A DNA stretch of 64,000 nucleotides, taken from positions 3,100,001-3,164,000 of the forward strand of contig NZ_CP113949.1 of assembly GCF_026810445.1 (NCBI RefSeq), in the 5' to 3' direction. Source of the stretch: Pseudomonas sp. BSw22131 (GTDB lineage: Bacteria > Pseudomonadota > Gammaproteobacteria > Pseudomonadales > Pseudomonadaceae). The position numbers and the translations under genes are program-made. This document shows, one piece after another, positions 32,128 through 42,348 of this stretch (position 1 is its first letter; every line of letters starts with the position of its first letter). The notes beneath the pieces were generated by a model. The model saw only the letters and a list, made by a program, of their open reading frames with translations. It was not told the DNA's origin and searched no databases.

Positions 32128-32409
32128 ATGATCAAGATTTTACCTCTCATTGCAGTACTGGGCCTGACCGGCTGCGCCACCGCTGAACACACCTACATGA
32201 AGAACGGCCAGCAAGGCCTGAGCATCGACTGCTCCGGCGAGGCCATGTCCTGGGCGGCGTGCTATGAGAAGGCCGATGCCTCCTGCGCCGGTACCGGCTA
32301 CAACATCATCAGCACCGACGGTACGCCCCAGCCCAAAGAAAGCGACAAGACCCTGGGCGTCGATGTCGGCAATTACAAAACTCGCAGCCTGATCGTCAGC
32401 TGTAAATAA
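32128..32409 (+). CDS. Small lipoprotein
   Basis: 93 residues with a short lipoprotein signal: MIKILPLIAVLGLTGCATAEHTY, lipobox LTGC, cysteine 16. The mature part has three further cysteines (SIDCSGE, WAACYEKADASCAG) and one near the end (LIVSCK). It was likely named in Pseudomonas genomes as a hypothetical lipoprotein. The residue after the lipid cysteine is alanine, so outer-membrane sorting by Lol is expected. No function known. Confidence 0.75.
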   Translation: MIKILPLIAVLGLTGCATAEHTYMKNGQQGLSIDCSGEAMSWAACYEKADASCAGTGYNIISTDGTPQPKESDKTLGVDVGNYKTRSLIVSCK

Positions 32410-32442
32410 CCAGCGGGATCAGGGGACCGTAACGCGCCAGGG

Positions 32443-32802
32443 TCAAGCTTCGCCGGAAATGCAGGCCGTAGCTGCGCGCTGCACATCCTTGGGACGCATC
32501 GGCACGTTGCTGATGCGTTCATAGACCTTGATCGAGCTGCCACTCGAACGAGGCTCGATGTCCAGAATGGCCGCCGGATCACCCTGAATAAACTTCTGCG
32601 GAACGATGATGCGCAATCCCTCGTGACGAGGCTCAATCTGCGGAGGCTTACGGCTATCCGCGATCTTGTGGAGGAAGCAATCGGCGTATTCCTGAGGGTT
32701 CTTGCCTGACATGACGCTCATGGTTGCCGGGGTGTGCTCGATGTCGGCAACGGTGGCACACCCGGTCATCGCCAGAGCCAGAATAACAACAGCCAGTTTC
32801 AT
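32443..32802 (-). CDS. Small lipoprotein (119 aa)
   Basis: 119 residues, signal MKLAVVILALAMTGCATV with lipobox MTGC (cysteine 15). The mature domain contains NPQEYADCFLHKIAD and ends KDVQRAATACIS, so one disulphide is possible. It is convergent with the preceding small lipoprotein. The two share only a lipobox and ATA/ATV start and are not obviously paralogues. Outer-membrane anchoring is inferred from alanine at +2. Function is unknown. Confidence 0.75.
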   Translation of the reverse strand: MKLAVVILALAMTGCATVADIEHTPATMSVMSGKNPQEYADCFLHKIADSRKPPQIEPRHEGLRIIVPQKFIQGDPAAILDIEPRSSGSSIKVYERISNVPMRPKDVQRAATACISGEA

Positions 32803-32971
32803 ACAATCCCTCCAGTAAAAGTGCTACGACAGGCTTGCGGACAATAAAATCCCTTCGGATCGTCATTTTGGTCAGAAACAACGCATTAAAAGAGAGCGCA
32901 ACCACAACTGCCTGCCTGGTGCATGTTATCGTTTCGGGTTTTCGAGAATCGTCAAATCCGCGGAGAGATCC

Positions 32972-33277
32972 ATGAAATTCGTACACCAGCGCGAGCACCT
33001 CAACGAAGACGACCTGGTCGTCATCGAATGCTCGCAGCTCTGCAATATACGCCTGATGAGCGACGCAAATTTCCGCAGCTTCAAAAATGGTGGTCGACAC
33101 ACCTACCACGGCGGCGCGTTCGATACCTTCCCTGCAAAGATCACCGTTCCGAGCAGCGGCTTCTGGAACATCACCCTCGACACCGCTGGCCGCAAAATGG
33201 ACAGCAACGGGGGTCGCAAGACCACCTTCACCCACTCGATCAAAATCGTTCGTCGCTCCTCAACTCGCTTGAGCTAA
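32972..33277 (+). CDS. DUF1883-family protein
   Basis: 101 residues. The start MKFVHQREHLNEDDLVVIECSQLCNIRLMSD, the YHGGAFDTFPAKITVPSSGFWNITLD core and the final FTHSIKIVR match the DUF1883 pattern, a beta-rich family of unknown function often fused to TIR domains in other bacteria. Here it is alone, without TIR. GGAGAGATCC before the ATG provides the ribosome-binding site. Function unknown. Confidence 0.8.
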   Translation: MKFVHQREHLNEDDLVVIECSQLCNIRLMSDANFRSFKNGGRHTYHGGAFDTFPAKITVPSSGFWNITLDTAGRKMDSNGGRKTTFTHSIKIVRRSSTRLS

Positions 33278-33356
33278 GGCCTTTTGATTCGTTTTGTCAT
33301 TTAACACCGGGCTGTGTGAATATTTTGTCTTGCGCACAGCCTCACAGGAGTTTCAC

Positions 33357-33536
33357 GTGACCACCCCCGCTCCCACCGTAAAGTACGCCATCAGCTACAA
33401 ACTCAATGGCGAACGCCGTTTTGAATTCGCGCAATTGCAGTCGGCTTCCGCTGAAGAAGCCTTGGCTGCGCTCGAGAAGATGCACGGCCAGAGCGACGAC
33501 GTGATCACTGACGTCAAGGTCAGCAAGGCACTCTGA
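33357..33536 (+). CDS. Small conserved hypothetical protein (59 aa, GTG start)
   Basis: 59 residues from GTG 33357, chosen because CAGGAG ends six bases before it; the alternative ATG at 33294 has no ribosome-binding site. Sequence TVKYAISYKLNGERRFEFAQLQSASAEEALAALEKMHG looks like a small beta-alpha fold. It lies 24 bp upstream of alkB and could be in the same transcript. Function unknown. Confidence 0.7.
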   Translation: MTTPAPTVKYAISYKLNGERRFEFAQLQSASAEEALAALEKMHGQSDDVITDVKVSKAL

Positions 33537-33560
33537 CTTGGCTGTGTTTAAACGCACCAG

Positions 33561-34250
33561 GTGGATGCCATGATGCATCGCAAAGGCGACACGCCGGCCA
33601 CCTTGGACCTGTTCGCCGACGACGCGCCCCAGCCGCCGTCAACCGAGCAGATCGGCCCGGCTTCTTATGTGTTTCGCGGTTACGCGCTGCCGGTGGTTGA
33701 TCGGTTGCTGCCTGCGCTTGAAGCGGTTCTGCAGACAGCACCCTTTCGCAATATGGTTACGCCAGGCGGCTTTACCATGTCAGTTGGCCTGAGCAGTTGC
33801 GGAGCGCTGGGCTGGACTACCGACCGCAGCGGCTATCAATACTCCGCCCTCGACCCACAAACTGACCAGCCGTGGCCGGCAATGCCACAGGTATTCCGCG
33901 ATTTGGCTCAGGCGGCCGCCAGCGACGCAGGCTTTGCCGACTTCGAGCCGGACGCATGCCTGATCAATCGGTACGTTCCCGGTGCAAAAATGTCACTGCA
34001 TCAGGACAAGAACGAACATGGCTACCAGTGGCCCGTCGTGTCCGTTTCGCTAGGCCTGCCGGCGATGTTTCTGTTTGGCGGGCTCGAACGGAGCGACAAG
34101 ACTCAAAAAGTCCCGCTGTTTCATGGCGACGTGGTGGTCTGGGGTGGAGAGGATCGGTTGCGCTTTCACGGCGTATTGCCGATCAAGCAGGGAAGTCACT
34201 CCCTGCTGGGTGAGCAGCGTATCAACTTTACCTTTCGCAAAGCGCGCTGA
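33561..34250 (+). CDS. alkB: DNA alkylation-repair dioxygenase AlkB
   Basis: 229 residues of the Fe(II)/2-oxoglutarate dioxygenase fold. Iron ligands: HQD in MSLHQDKNE and H in RFHGVLP; 2-oxoglutarate arginines in QRINFTFRKAR; substrate-side blocks LGWTTDRSGYQYS and CLINRYVPGAKMSLH fit AlkB. It removes methyl groups from 1-methyladenine and 3-methylcytosine in DNA. It shares a probable transcript with the 59-residue protein. Two nearby in-frame ATGs (33561, 33570 and 33573) make the exact start uncertain. Confidence 0.93.
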   Translation: MDAMMHRKGDTPATLDLFADDAPQPPSTEQIGPASYVFRGYALPVVDRLLPALEAVLQTAPFRNMVTPGGFTMSVGLSSCGALGWTTDRSGYQYSALDPQTDQPWPAMPQVFRDLAQAAASDAGFADFEPDACLINRYVPGAKMSLHQDKNEHGYQWPVVSVSLGLPAMFLFGGLERSDKTQKVPLFHGDVVVWGGEDRLRFHGVLPIKQGSHSLLGEQRINFTFRKAR

Positions 34251-34268
34251 ACCTGTCGCGCCCCGTGC

Positions 34269-36089
34269 TCACAGACTGACGGCGTCAATCTGCGGCTCAG
34301 CCCTGGATTTGACTGGGCACACCACACGGTGCAGATTCAGCGCCGTATTGATGATCCCGATGTGGCTGAACGCTTGCGGGAAGTTACCCAGCATGCGCTG
34401 TGACTTGGGGTCGTATTGCTCAGCCAGCAGACCCACGTCATTGGTCAGGGCGCACAACCGCTCGAACAAATCGCGAGCCTCCCCCCCACGCCCCAGCAAG
34501 ACGTAGACATCCGCCAGCCAGAACGAACACACAAGGAACGTCCCTTCGCTGCCGCTCAGACCATCGGTGCTGCGGTCATTGTCATAGCGCAGTAAAAGAC
34601 CATCCTGCAGCAACGTGCGCTCTATCTGAGCCACTGTGCCCAGCACACGAGGATCATCGCCCGGGAGGAAACCGGTCAAGGCAATTTGCAGAAGGCTGGC
34701 GTCTACTTCCCTGGAGCCGTAAGTCTGCACAAAGCTGCCCAGCTCTTGGTCGAACCCATTGGCGCAGACGTCAGCATGAATCTCGTCGGCCACTGCGCGG
34801 TAGTGCACTCCCCGGACGTAATCCTCAGGGTCATCGCTCTGCGTCAGCATGCCGGCCACACGGTCAAACGCCACCCATGCCATGACTTTGGAATGAGTGA
34901 AATGCCGCGGCTCGGAGCGAATTTCCCAGATACCGGCATCGGGCATATGCCAGACTTTTTCAAGGAACGGCATGATCACTTTCTGGATTTCAGCACTGCG
35001 CGGCAAATGCGGCAGACCGTTCTTGAGCGCCTGCGTCATGGCATCAGCCACTTCGCCGTAGACATCCAGCTGTACCTGCGTGGCGGCGCCATTGCCCACA
35101 CGCACCGGGCGCGAATTTTCATAACCGGCAAGCCCGGGGACTTCGTACTCCTGTAAGCGTCGTTCGCCCGCGAGACCATACATAATCTGGATTTGCTCTG
35201 GGTTGCCGGCAACCGAGCGAAGCAACCAGTTTCTCCAGGCCGTGGCCTCCTCCAAATACCCCAGGTTCATGAACGCAAGCAATGTCATGGTCGCGTCTCG
35301 CAACCAGCAGAACCGATAATCCCAGTTGCGCTCGCCGCCCAACTGCTCGGGCAGGGACGTCGTTACCGCCGCAACAATGCCGCCCGTGGGTGCAAACGTC
35401 ATGGCTTTGAGAGTGATCAGCGAACGCTTGACTTGTCCCGCCCAAGGACCGACTTCCGGGCAACGGTCGGAGAATTCCAGCCAGAACTCTTCTGTCTGGT
35501 CGAGGGCCCGCTGCGCATCGAATGCTTCACGGACTTTTTCGTGTGAGGGCTGCCAGGACAACGTGAAAGCGCCGCGCTGATCGGCTTCAACCCTGAAACG
35601 ACTCTTCGTGTGGTGATCGGTGGGACTTAATTCGGCGGGCGTGCGCAAGACCAGCATGTCCGGCCCTGCTACCGCCGTCAGGGTGTGTGCATCGCGGCTT
35701 TCAACCCACGGCACTGTGCTGCCGTAATCGAACCGGATAGCCAGGTCCATATCGAAATCGACCCAGCCTTCAAGCCCGACGATCATTCGCACGACGCTGT
35801 GCTCAACGTCCATCGGCATGAAGTCGATGAGCAACGCGCTGCCAGTGTCCGTGGTGAAGCGGGTTTCAAGAATCAGCGTTCCATCCCGGTACGCACGCTC
35901 GACGATTGTATTGGCGTCCTGAGGAGCGATCTTCCAGCGCCCATTGTCGGCGTCGCCCAGCAGAGCCGCGAAACATGCGGCCGCATCGAACCGGGGGAAG
36001 CACAGCCAATCCAGCGAACCGTCACGCGATACCAGCGCAGCGGTATGGCAATTACCGAGTAATGCGTAATCTTCGATCAATACAGCCAT
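34269..36089 (-). CDS. Glycoside hydrolase family 15 protein (glucoamylase/trehalase-like)
   Basis: 606 residues from ATG 36089 with AGGAGAGG upstream. N-terminal super-sandwich (MAVLIEDYALLGNCHTAALVSRDGSLDWLCFPRFD) and (alpha/alpha)6 catalytic part with NWDYRFCWLRDA, DAGIWEIRSEPRHFTHSKVMAWVA and SGSEGTFLVCSFWLAD, carrying the two catalytic glutamates. Related bacterial enzymes hydrolyse trehalose or alpha-glucans. There is no signal peptide, so it is cytoplasmic. It is the last gene of the gnd-zwf-HAD group (34-bp gap), which would feed released glucose into glucose-6-phosphate metabolism. Substrate is inference. Confidence 0.9.
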   Translation of the reverse strand: MAVLIEDYALLGNCHTAALVSRDGSLDWLCFPRFDAAACFAALLGDADNGRWKIAPQDANTIVERAYRDGTLILETRFTTDTGSALLIDFMPMDVEHSVVRMIVGLEGWVDFDMDLAIRFDYGSTVPWVESRDAHTLTAVAGPDMLVLRTPAELSPTDHHTKSRFRVEADQRGAFTLSWQPSHEKVREAFDAQRALDQTEEFWLEFSDRCPEVGPWAGQVKRSLITLKAMTFAPTGGIVAAVTTSLPEQLGGERNWDYRFCWLRDATMTLLAFMNLGYLEEATAWRNWLLRSVAGNPEQIQIMYGLAGERRLQEYEVPGLAGYENSRPVRVGNGAATQVQLDVYGEVADAMTQALKNGLPHLPRSAEIQKVIMPFLEKVWHMPDAGIWEIRSEPRHFTHSKVMAWVAFDRVAGMLTQSDDPEDYVRGVHYRAVADEIHADVCANGFDQELGSFVQTYGSREVDASLLQIALTGFLPGDDPRVLGTVAQIERTLLQDGLLLRYDNDRSTDGLSGSEGTFLVCSFWLADVYVLLGRGGEARDLFERLCALTNDVGLLAEQYDPKSQRMLGNFPQAFSHIGIINTALNLHRVVCPVKSRAEPQIDAVSL

Positions 36090-36123
36090 GGGATGGACAA
36101 GCCTCTCCTGAATGCAATGCAAA

Positions 36124-36942
36124 TTACCTTGGCAACACGTAACGCTCGATGGCGGTAGCGACTCCGTCTTCTTCATTGCTGTCAGTTAAGTGGGTGGCGT
36201 GCTGCTTCACGTCGGCTTCAGCCTGGCCCATGGCAATAGACATGCCCGCCTTGAGAAACATGGCGACGTCGTTCCCGGCGTCACCAATCGCGGCGGTCTG
36301 CGCCAGCGGTACACCCAATGCTTCAGCCAGCGCAATCAAGGCAGTGCCCTTGTTCGCATCCATCGCCGTCACGTCCAGGTAATACAACTGCGAGCGTGCT
36401 GCGTGAGCCGTGTCACCGATCAACGGATTGAGCTGCGCTTCAAGCGTCCTGAGCAGCGCGAAGTCCTTACTGGCGGCAACGATCTTGTCGACCCGGTCAA
36501 GATAGGGTTCAAAGCTTTCGACCTGCACGAAGTCATAGCCCAGCGTGTCGCGCTCATGCGCGACGTAATCGCCTGCCGGGTCAAGCAAGAGCCATTGATC
36601 ATCGGCAAACACCCATGCAGCCACCGGATGCTGCGCGAACAGCTCAAGCGTCGTGCGCGCCGCACGCGGATAGATGCGATGCGCTCTAAGCAAGCTGCCA
36701 TCGGGGTTGATGATGTTGGCGCCATTGAATGCCACGGTGGGCAAATCGATACCCAAGGCCTCGATCTGCTGGCGCATGGCTTTGGGCGGCCGACTGCTGG
36801 CGACGGAGAATCGAATCCCCGCCTCGCGCAAGCGACCAATCGCTTCAATGTTCGCCTCACTCAGGCTGTGGTCAGGCCGCAATAACGTGCCGTCGATGTC
36901 CGACAGCATGAACTGGATGAGGGGCTGCGTCGGAGCACTCAT
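36124..36942 (-). CDS. Cof-type HAD phosphatase
   Basis: 272 residues. HAD motif I is MLSDIDGTLL, motif II is SVASSRPP, motif III K is in DANKGTALIAL and motif IV is IGDAGNDVAMF. The large C2B cap between motifs II and III is typical of Cof/YbiV sugar-phosphate or FMN phosphatases. The ATG at 36942 overlaps the zwf stop by four bases (ATGA), so it is translationally coupled to zwf. A sugar-phosphate substrate is inferred from that company. Confidence 0.9.
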   Translation of the reverse strand: MSAPTQPLIQFMLSDIDGTLLRPDHSLSEANIEAIGRLREAGIRFSVASSRPPKAMRQQIEALGIDLPTVAFNGANIINPDGSLLRAHRIYPRAARTTLELFAQHPVAAWVFADDQWLLLDPAGDYVAHERDTLGYDFVQVESFEPYLDRVDKIVAASKDFALLRTLEAQLNPLIGDTAHAARSQLYYLDVTAMDANKGTALIALAEALGVPLAQTAAIGDAGNDVAMFLKAGMSIAMGQAEADVKQHATHLTDSNEEDGVATAIERYVLPR

Positions 36943-38473
36943 CCCAGTTGCTGCCAAGTATGGCCGTCGCGGGCGAGGAGCTCGTCGGCGGCAAAGGGGC
37001 CGTCTTCCCCGGCCTGATAAGTCTCGACCGCTGGATCCTTGGCCCATGCATCGATAAAGGGCTGCACGGCACGCCAGCCATTCTCGATGTTGTCGGCGCG
37101 CTGAAACAGGGTCTGATCGCCGATCATGCAGTCGTAGATCAGGGTTTCGTACCCCGTCGATGGCTGCATTTCAAAGAAATCCTTGTAGGCGAATCCCATT
37201 TCAATGGTTTGCGTGTCAAGCGTTGGGCCCGGCGTCTTCGCCTGCAAATCGAACCACATGCCCTCATCGGGCTGGATCTGGATTTTCAGAAAGTTGGGCG
37301 CGACGCGTTCGATGCCTGTGTCGCGAAATTGCGCATACGGTGCCGGCTTGAAGCAGATCGCGATTTCAGTATCGCGCACGCTCATGCGCTTGCCGGTACG
37401 CAGGTAAAACGGCACACCGACCCAGCGCCAGTTGTCGATCATCACTTTCAGCGCCACATAGGTTTCGGTGGTGCTTTCTGGATCGACGCGATCTTCCTCA
37501 CGGTAGCCGGGCACAGGCTTATAGTTAATGATGCTTTTGGTGTACTGGCCGCGCACCGAGTTGGCCAGTGCTTCCATTTCAGACCATGGCCGAACCGCGC
37601 CGATGACCTTGGCTTTCTCCCCGCGCACGGCATCTGCGCCGAACGCGGCGGGTGGCTCCATCGCCACCATCGCCAATAGCTGAAACAAGTGATTGGGCAC
37701 CATGTCACGCAGAGCACCGGTGGTTTCGTAAAAGCTGCCGCGCGTCTCGACGCCCACTGTTTCAGCGGCAGTGATCTGCACATGATCGATGTAGTGATTG
37801 TTCCAGAACGACTCGAAAAGGCCGTTGGAGAACCGGCTCACAAGGATGTTCTGCACGGTCTCCTTGCCCAGGTAATGGTCAATCCGGTAGATCTGCTTTT
37901 CGCTCATGACCTTGAGCAGGCAGCCGTTGAGGGCCACCGCGCTGGGCAAGTCGTGGCCGAATGGTTTTTCAATAACCACGCGGCGGAAGTACTCGTCGCC
38001 CTCCTCCTCGCCCTCGACCATCAGGCCCGAAGAGCCAAGGCGCTTGGCGACTTCACTGAAAAAGCGCGGAGCCGTAGCCAGATAGAACACGGCATTTTTC
38101 GTGCCTGTGCTCTCTATCTTCGCGGCAATATCGGTGTAGGTGGAGTCGTCGAGAAAATCGCCCTGAATGTAGGTGATTCGCTTAGCGAGGCTACCCCAAA
38201 GCGCAGGGTCCAGGGGCTCCTTCCCGCCTTCGGCAACTTTGCTGGCCGCCTCCTGGCGAATAAAGTCTTCGAGCTTTTTTGCGAAATCCGCATCACTGAT
38301 CGCGTTGTGATCCACACCGACAATGTGCAAATCACTGCCAACCAGGCCGTCACGGGTCAGGTTGTACAACGCAGGCATCAGCAGGCGCTTGACGAGATCC
38401 CCGTGGGCACCGAACAGAAACAATGTGGTTGACGGCGCGACCCTGGCTTTCTGCTTGCTTGGGGACAGACCCA

Positions 38474-38474
<1 letters not shown>
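36939..38474 (-). CDS. zwf: Glucose-6-phosphate 1-dehydrogenase
   Basis: 511 residues. NADP site FLFGAHGDLVKRLLMPALYN, the active-site IDHYLGKETVQN with the catalytic His and Lys, and the EKPFGHDL block. It oxidises glucose-6-phosphate to 6-phosphogluconolactone, the entrance to the Entner-Doudoroff and pentose phosphate routes. The start overlaps the gnd stop by one base (TAATG). In Pseudomonas a second zwf is usually in the hex cluster with pgl and eda; this copy with gnd is the other type. Confidence 0.95.
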
Positions 38475-39451
<977 letters not shown>

Positions 39452-39842
39452 GTAGAGGTGCTCCTTGATTCAGAAAAAGGTGCCTCATTTTATAGCCCAG
39501 TGCCGCATGTAGGGTTAGTCCGGAGAGGCAGATGAAGGTTTCCGGGTAAAAATATTTTCATGTCTATCGATATACGGTCGCTTGTGCATCCAGAGCGTTG
39601 CCCTGAAACCCCAGGCCTGCCTGCTTCTTCGTGGCGCCTGCGGTCTTCAACGCGAACACTGCCCTATGACGCACGTTTGCGCGATCAAGAAACGTTCGCG
39701 ACAATCAAAAATAAAAAAGTTCCTTTTTCAGGCAAAAGAAATCAGAATCCGCGCCGATAGAGGTCTGAGCATAATCAATTCGGATAGGGATCGTGATTGC
39801 TTGAACCTTCCGAAGTTGAACCCGCCGTTTGCGAGGTGAGCA
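39452..39842. other. Gap upstream of gnd
   Basis: 391 bp. It probably carries the gnd promoter on minus and the promoter of the 56-residue protein on plus. Two overlapping open frames on plus (about 66-85 codons) have no ribosome-binding site or family features and are not accepted. An AT-rich section lies at 39700-39740. Confidence 0.4.
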
Positions 39843-40013
39843 ATGGGCACTGTACTACCAGTACTGACACCACAAACGCTGTACGTTACCGTTCGCCGTG
39901 ATGAGCTACGCCAGCTGAAGGAAGATCGCGCAATGCTGCAAAAGAAGGTCGAGAATCTGACCTTACAACTGCAGCAGGCCCAAATGAAAGGCCCCAACGC
40001 ACTCCAAGCCTGA
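39843..40013 (+). CDS. Small coiled-coil protein (56 aa)
   Basis: 56 residues, start ATG 39843 supported by a strong GAGGTGA four to ten bases upstream. The sequence is a short N-terminus (MGTVLPVLTPQTLYVTV) followed by one charged heptad helix: RRDELRQLKEDRAMLQKK, VENLTLQLQQAQ. This suggests a small dimeric coiled coil. No family is recognised. It lies alone with its own upstream gap and a hairpin 220 bp downstream. Confidence 0.6.
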   Translation: MGTVLPVLTPQTLYVTVRRDELRQLKEDRAMLQKKVENLTLQLQQAQMKGPNALQA

Positions 40014-40528
40014 CCCCAACAGCAATTCATCGCTGTCTCGTATCCCGTGGCAAGCCCGGTCCGCTGGCTTGCCCGCTTCGCACTCCTTCCCGACTTTAAT
40101 CCACGCTTTTACAGATCCGTGCAGGCTTTTCCGTGCCCTTTATTGCGACCAGAAACACTCTGTAACGTTCAAGCCACGCTAAAGACCCTTGTCCCGTAGG
40201 CCTTGGTCGCCCCTTGCTGCTCACAGCAACAACAACGCCCCGAACTCTGCCGGGGCGCTTTGGTGTTGCTTCAGCTTGCGGCTTGAAGCTTAGCGCGTGA
40301 AGCTGCCTGGAAGCATCCAGACTTGCCAGCCAACTCCCATGGCACCTGTTGGAGCGCTGTCGTAAACGCTCTGCGCAGGATGGATGACAGTTTTTTCACG
40401 TTGTTACGCCCATACTCCGCGCCTTTGTAAAACTACTGACTTCGATCTGACACATATGCGATGTGGGCTCCGCTCGTTCGGCGCCAGTTGGATCGGTCGT
40501 TAGCAAGAATCTTGTCGTGGAGCGCCTG
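40014..40528. other. 515-bp gap with hairpin and repeats
   Basis: No gene is supported. It contains a terminator-like hairpin at 40236-40260, an imperfect inverted repeat GCTTCA / TGAAGC at 40268-40289, and the likely promoter of the cptA-like gene near 40380-40520. Confidence 0.4.
40236..40262 (+). terminator. Terminator-like hairpin
   Basis: CGCCCCG / CGGGGCG with loop AACTCTGC, then CTTTGG; weak U-tract. 223 bp downstream of the 56-residue gene. Confidence 0.55.
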
Positions 40529-42274
40529 ATGGCAATTTTAAAACGGAGTGCTAAAACTCCGAGCGGGTTTGACTGGGCCGGCCTTGCCTGGCTATTTGTA
40601 TTTTTCTGGTACTTCTCGGGCATTACCCAGCTACTTATCCAACTGACTGACACGTCGGGCTTCGCCGGCTTCCGTCAGGCGTTCATCATGAGCGGCATCT
40701 GGCTGGCACCGATGCTTCTGTTCCCGAAAAAGACACGCGTCATGGCGGCCGTCATCGGCGTCATACTCTGGGCCTGCTCAATGGCCAGCCTGGGTTATTT
40801 CTTCATCTATCAGCAGGAGTTTTCCCAGAGCGTCATCTTCATCATGTTCGAGTCGAACGTGTCTGAAGCCGGGGAATACATGACTCAGTATTTCGCATGG
40901 TGGATTGTTCTCGCTTTCCTTGCGCACACTGCGTTTGCAATCTTTCTGTGGACACGCTTGCGTCCGGTCTACATGCCGCGTGGCCGCGCGTGGATCACGG
41001 CCACGGCTCTGCTGGTAGCGATCATCGGTTACCCGCTGGCCAAACAAATGGCACGTCACGATGACGTTGCCTCTGGTCTTGAGGCATTCGAGTCGCGCAT
41101 CGAGCCCGCCGTGCCATGGCAAATGCTGGTGGCTTACCACCGTTACACCCAGCAACTGGACGGGATGCAAGCCATGCTGACCAGCAGCAGCAACATCGCT
41201 CCGCTGAAAAATCTCAAAGACCAACAAGCTGCACTGCCTACCACCCTGGTGCTGGTGATTGGCGAGTCCACCAACCGCGGCCGCATGCATCTTTATGGCT
41301 ATCCGCGCCAGACCACGCCGAACCTTGACCAGCTCAAAGACCAGCTGGAAGTGTTCAATAACGTGATCACGCCTCGCCCTTACACCATCGAAGCGCTGCA
41401 GCAGGTGCTGACGTTTGCCGACGAAGAGAACCCGGACCTCTATCTGAAAACGCCGTCCATTGTCAGCGTCATGAAGCAGGCCGGTTACAAGACGTTCTGG
41501 ATCACCAACCAGCAGACCATGACCAAGCGCAACACCATGCTCACCACCTTCTCGGAACAGGCTGACGAGCAGATCTACCTGAACAACAACCGCAACCAGA
41601 ACGCGCGCCAGTATGACGGTGACGTGGTCGAGCCTTTCACCAAGGCCTTGAGCGATGCCGCGCCGCGCAAGCTGATCGTCGTGCACCTGCTGGGCACGCA
41701 CATGAGCTACCAATATCGCTATCCGCCGACGTTCGACAAGTTCACCGGGCGTGAAGGCGTGCCAGCAGCCATCGAAGACAGCAAACTTGAGCTCTACAAC
41801 AGCTACGACAACGCGGTGCTGTACAACGATTTTGTGGTATCGAGCCTGATCAAGGCATATGCCAAGGCCGATCCCAATGGCTTTTTGCTGTACCTGTCGG
41901 ACCACGGTGAGGATGTTTACGACTCTCCCGGTCGAAACATTCTGGGGCGTAACGAGGCCAAGCCAACCATTCCCATGTACACCGTGCCGTTCATCGCCTA
42001 CGCATCACCGAAGTGGAAGCAGACCCACGACTGGAATTTCGACAGCATCAAGAACCGCCCCTTCACCAGTTCGAACCTCATCCACACGTGGGCGCAGCTC
42101 GCAGGCTTGAGCTTCGATGAACTGGACACCACCCGCAGCCTTGTCAGCTTCGACTTCAAGGAACGCCCTCGCCTCATCGGCGATCCGTACGCGCAGAAAG
42201 GCCTGAGTGACTTCGCACAGATGGAAAAGATCGACGGCCAGGTGCCGCCCGCCCCTAAAGTGGTGAGCCAGTAA
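40529..42274 (+). CDS. cptA: Phosphoethanolamine transferase, CptA-like
   Basis: 581 residues. An N-terminal part with about five membrane helices (WAGLAWLFVFFWYFSG, AFIMSGIWLAPMLLF, VMAAVIGVILWACSM, ...) precedes a periplasmic sulfatase-fold domain. The nucleophile Thr is in VIGESTNRGRMHLYGYPR, with HLLGTHMSYQYRYP and LYLSDHGEDVYDS supplying metal ligands. The disulphides common in EptA are few here, nearer to CptA/EptC, which adds phosphoethanolamine to LPS core heptose. ATG 40529 has GGAG eight bases upstream. A terminator follows at 42292. The exact acceptor, lipid A or core, is not certain. Confidence 0.85.
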   Translation: MAILKRSAKTPSGFDWAGLAWLFVFFWYFSGITQLLIQLTDTSGFAGFRQAFIMSGIWLAPMLLFPKKTRVMAAVIGVILWACSMASLGYFFIYQQEFSQSVIFIMFESNVSEAGEYMTQYFAWWIVLAFLAHTAFAIFLWTRLRPVYMPRGRAWITATALLVAIIGYPLAKQMARHDDVASGLEAFESRIEPAVPWQMLVAYHRYTQQLDGMQAMLTSSSNIAPLKNLKDQQAALPTTLVLVIGESTNRGRMHLYGYPRQTTPNLDQLKDQLEVFNNVITPRPYTIEALQQVLTFADEENPDLYLKTPSIVSVMKQAGYKTFWITNQQTMTKRNTMLTTFSEQADEQIYLNNNRNQNARQYDGDVVEPFTKALSDAAPRKLIVVHLLGTHMSYQYRYPPTFDKFTGREGVPAAIEDSKLELYNSYDNAVLYNDFVVSSLIKAYAKADPNGFLLYLSDHGEDVYDSPGRNILGRNEAKPTIPMYTVPFIAYASPKWKQTHDWNFDSIKNRPFTSSNLIHTWAQLAGLSFDELDTTRSLVSFDFKERPRLIGDPYAQKGLSDFAQMEKIDGQVPPAPKVVSQ

Positions 42275-42291
42275 GCTCGTTCACCTGATGC

Positions 42292-42322
42292 AAAAAAGGC
42301 CTGCGCGATGCAGGCCTTTTTT
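42292..42322. terminator. Bidirectional terminator after cptA
   Basis: AAAAAAGGCCTGC / GCAGGCCTTTTTT with loop GCGAT: serves cptA on plus and the TerC gene on minus. Confidence 0.95.
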
Positions 42323-42348
42323 ATTGGTCAAGAGTGATGAAGACAGCG

